Shown in pieces: positions 60,422-64,000 of a stretch of 64,000 nt of DNA. The notes below the pieces were generated by a model, which saw only the letters and a list, made by a program, of their open reading frames with translations, made no database searches and had not been told where the DNA came from. The number at the start of each line of letters is the position of its first letter. Within the stretch, counting starts at the first letter, position 1. The position numbers were made by a program, and so were the translations under genes. Source of the DNA: Dastarcus helophoroides (taxonomy: Eukaryota; Arthropoda; Insecta; Coleoptera; Bothrideridae); NCBI GenBank assembly GCA_028583605.1, contig CM053326.1, positions 36,798,931-36,862,930 of the forward strand, read 5' to 3'.

Positions 60422-62186
60422 TTAATTAACAAAATTGTAATTAACAGTTGGTAATATATTTTTACCACCTAGAAACCACTCAATAAAAAATACGAATAAA
60501 CTGATCAAGTTACCAATGGCATATAATTCAAAAACAACCTCTAATTCAAATAAATTTAAGGATTTTGACTCAAACCATCTATTTACTCTGAAAAATATTT
60601 TTTGGTTCCAAGTCTTTAATTTTCTAAAGAAATCCACATCCACTCCATGCGACAAGAGTCGTAAAAGCGCCTTATTAATAACTTCGGCAAGAGGTAATCC
60701 TTTCCTCATAATTATAACAATCGAGTACTTTTTGATTGGGTCCCTTGAAACATGCAAGCCGTAGCGGCCAAAGTTATCTAAATATTTCCAAAGAGTCATC
60801 TCCAGAGGGCGTCTCAAGCCGGCCGATACGAAGCTCGTCTGAGAATTTTTAGCTAAATGAGGAAGGCTTTGTTGTTTAGTGTAATTTTTATAATTGGCGA
60901 TAATATACTTATTTTGCTCGGTTCCATATTCATCTTTCAATCGTTCGACCACACTATAGGACAAATAAACAGGTATATTATATCGTTTAATATCATCGAA
61001 GCAACACAATTGTTTTTCAAAAACCAAACCGCTCACAGCTGCAATAAGTCGTCCTTTTATAGCCGACGAAACCACCAAAGATGGAAATAACCAGTAAAAC
61101 AAAAGATATCTAAGGCTACGTCTTTTTGGAAGTTTTGTGTTTGTTTCAAACAATATCTGGTAATTTGTAAATAGATCTCTAACAAAAAAATCGAGTTTGT
61201 AATTCTCTGGATAATAATGCACAAGTGAGTAAAAGAAACTGTAAGCTATAAAGAGCAAAAAAACTAATATCCAAAATGTGGAACCTATACTACTGAAAAT
61301 TCTCTTCCACCTTTCCAAAGGTTTAGCCTTGGCAAAAATCCACACGACTTCGTCTTCAAGATAAGGAATAGTCATTTCGTAGGAACCATTTGTCTGTTTA
61401 TGATTTGAAAAGCTTCCCGCCATCAAATGATATCCTCCGTCTTTGAAAAGTTCAACTGAAGAAACTCGTTTGTCTTGCACGAAGAAACGTTTTGATTCTG
61501 CCCCCAAGTATTTGGTGATGTGATTTAAAAATACGTCGCTTATTCCGATTCTTTTATACGTACTTGTTGAAGACATAAGGAGGCAATATTCTACCTAAAA
61601 TCCTCAGGGTTGAATTTTTCCATTTCTTTGGAAGTACATTTGTAAAGAGGTCGTTGTTTTCAAAGACACCATTATGGCAAGGCCTGACTTCTTCGGGTAT
61701 GTAGCTTGGATGGTTAAGATTCTGATATTTGTATGGTGCATAGGTATAACTCCTAGAATTTTCTGTATTAAACACTACAACATTATAAACGTAATTGTCT
61801 GCTAAATATTTAAATATGTTGTCAGTATTGTTTGTTAACACTATATATTTAGCTCTAGTGATAGATCTGTTCCATTTGGCGTTAAAGTCAAATGAACTAC
61901 CCGCTCCTGTAATGTTTATAATCACAAAATAAGGCGATACATAGGGTTCATCTATTTCTATTTTCGTGTACGAAATTTTAGGTACTTCAATTCTGAGATC
62001 GTTATAAAACGTCATTGCGGTGTGTCCAGAAGGTAGATATTTTTTTAATATATCATTAATGCATGTTTCTAGATTCGTTCTTAGGGCAAACTGCGGTAAT
62101 GACAAAAATGTGGTTACATGAAAACCTAGAGTTGTCTTTTGGAAGACAATAATTAAGAAATACAGCAAACAATTGGCATGATGCAT
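60422..62186 (-). pseudogene. Divergent ionotropic receptor, close paralog of 42996-44741, broken by a 7-bp insertion
   Basis: The intronless minus-strand gene starts at 62186 (MHHANCLLYFLIIVFQ, signal-like). The first frame runs to ILPPYVFNKYV and a stop at 61554; the second frame continues from about 61560 with KRIGISDVFLNHITKYLG and runs to 60422 through M1 (FWILVFLLFIAYSFFYSLV), the pore (DLFTNYQILFETNTKLP), M2 (LFYWLFPSLVVSSAIKGRL), S2 and M3. Compared with the intact paralog the DNA has seven extra bases, GTACGTA, at the junction, which alone cause the frameshift. Everything else is preserved, so the break is recent. Identity to the paralog in the channel part is very high, and about 200 bp upstream is also shared. 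Confidence 0.85.
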
Positions 62187-64000
62187 TTCTAAAAAAATGC
62201 TTTAATTGCGAACTATGTAATAGGTTGTGTAATTCACGTTTTTTTTGTTAAATATGGGTTTGTTCAAAGTTTCTACTGACATTACTACTTCGTAGGGCAT
62301 TAAACTTAGACTTTCTATTAGATTAATTGTTTAACAAACAGCACAAAATTTATTGTGATTCTTCAACCGTAAAATGTATATTTTTAATGAAAGTATTCTA
62401 TTAATATATGAATTGGAACAATTTTATAAAAATAGACGTTACAACATGTAAGCGAATATTGAGTGTGTTCTTGAATTTAACTTTACTAGTTAACGACTAC
62501 ACCAGTGATGAGCAAACTTTTTTGGAAGTACTCCAAAAAACAAAAAAAAATGTAATTTAAAAATAGTATACAACATAGCTTTTATATTCATAAAAGTTTG
62601 AATTTTTCTGGAAATTTCGACTTTTTCCCAAACTTCTTTAGTGTAAATTAAAAATTTTTACTTCTTTCCCAAAACTTAATTGTGCTTTGAAAAGTTCAAC
62701 CTCACCATAATCTGGAATTTAAAAAATGTTTAGTTTTAAAACCGAAATTTTCTTTTCCAAACTTTTTAATCAGATTTTTCAATGTATAAACCTCGAATTG
62801 AGACTGTTTTCTCAAAAAATGTAATTTCAAATTTTGACCCACTTCTCAGTGTTTGTCTTAAAACCCATTTTATTTTCGATCCGTGTATTTGTTTAGCAAT
62901 TTAGGACTCTTTCTGCAAATCTTTTTTTGGAGTACTTCTAAAACTGCTTTGTTTCCTAAAATTTCGGCTTTAAAATGGAGTTGATTTTGCTCCGAGAGTT
63001 TTGACTCGATATTTCGAATTTGTTCTAAAAATTTGGAATTTCAAAGCGGAAGTTTCAATAAAAAAATACAACAGCCTGCAATTTTAAGATTATGTGCAAA
63101 ATATTAAAATAAAGTATTTGTTTTCTAAAATTACTAATTTAAGCTTCCAATTGTTGTATATGTACCGAAACATTTTTCATTTTTTCTTGCAATTCTTCTC
63201 TCAATATGTCGACTTTAATATAAAATTGCTGATTACAAGCAATACCGGAGATTTATTTCGATGTGCTACCATAGTTGAAAAGTTCAAGCCAAAAAAAAAT
63301 CATTTGCAGGAAAATTTAGATTTGAAGAAGGAATTGAACTATAAATGGAAAGATGTAATCAAAACCTAGCGTTGATAAACAAGATCGATGTGCAAGTAGT
63401 TTAGTCATAAAGGTATTATGGAGCCTAGCAATATTATGGTGTCATTTGTTATGGTATAACAAATGTGTGCCATTGTTCATGGTTAATTTAAATGTCGGAG
63501 CTGTTTTTCTCTAACATAAAGTGGATGTTTACCTTAGAATTAATTTAATATTATATATTCCAACAAGTGTCTATTTCCGGGGCCCATATTTTGTTTTCAA
63601 TTTAAATTTATAAATGAAATGACAAACCGCTTGCATACGATATCTGTGGGATTAAACTACAAAACATAAAAAAAAAAAATTTCTCACATCTTGTTCGGTA
63701 TTTCATTTCTTCTCCGTGGACGGAGATATGTAGGCAAAAGAAGGAAAGGAAAAAGGGAAATAAACTCCAGCCCTCCAAACCGACATTAACAATTTTCCAC
63801 CATTACCGAAAACTACATCACAACCTTTTACGATGCATTACCAGTTAACTTTCCCTATTACTTATATTGGCCATTTAATCTATTATTTTCAAGCGCTTGA
63901 AAAGAATTTAAAAAAATTTTTATTCGTTTAATTTACCCACCGCTTTATTGCTCGAAATTTGATTATTACCAAAGATCGGATTTTAGGCACAATCAAATGA
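62187..64000. other. Upstream of the third IR, AT-rich, no gene
   Basis: 62187-62400 is related to the upstream of the IR at 44741. From 62505 a hAT-like end (CAGTGATGAGCAAACTTTTT) opens about 450 bp of 'AAATTTCGA' filler containing complementary GGAAGTACTCC / GGAGTACTTC words. After 63100 I see no gene or recognised repeat. Confidence 0.45.

Overview
The window looks like nuclear DNA of an insect, most likely a beetle (order inferred only from the style of the vermilion and CYP4G proteins). Genes have many short introns with GT/AG borders, non-coding DNA is very AT-rich, and DNA transposons, non-LTR retrotransposons and Penelope-like elements are dense.

Layout, left to right. At 68-2972 lies a complete non-autonomous hAT element with an exact 8-bp target duplication; its interior is a degenerate tandem array. 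At 3539-8514 (+) are eight exons of an ABCG half-transporter whose first exon is not seen. It converges on a complete eight-exon tryptophan 2,3-dioxygenase (vermilion) gene at 9170-12879 (-). From 14.6 to 26 kb there is only transposon debris: two dead mariners, a Penelope-like remnant with a GIY-YIG domain, LINE scraps, and about 5 kb of AT-rich 'AAATTTCGA' sequence. A complete CYP4G-type cytochrome P450 (cuticular hydrocarbon enzyme) occupies 31738-34911 (+), with its start codon probably on a tiny exon 4-5 kb upstream. A jockey-like LINE, itself split by a hAT insertion, sits in that upstream intron, and a pogo-type MITE begins 20 bp after the stop codon. A second degraded LINE lies at 35.9-39.4 kb.

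From 43 to 62 kb is a chemosensory receptor cluster: three intronless divergent ionotropic receptor genes on the minus strand (one intact, two each broken by a single indel) and one complete six-exon odorant receptor on the plus strand. A dead Tigger/pogo element and a third LINE fragment are interspersed.

The housekeeping genes do not form a pathway. The ABCG exporter and CYP4G could both touch cuticular or lipid traffic, but that is inference. The most unusual structures are: a near-perfect 2 x 101 bp hairpin in an ABCG intron whose loop carries two hammerhead-like units; a conserved CTGAAGA-hairpin-GAAAC motif in the Penelope-type tails; the hAT element with a tandem interior; a possible transposon-supplied poly(A) signal for CYP4G; and a 7-bp insertion that breaks one receptor.
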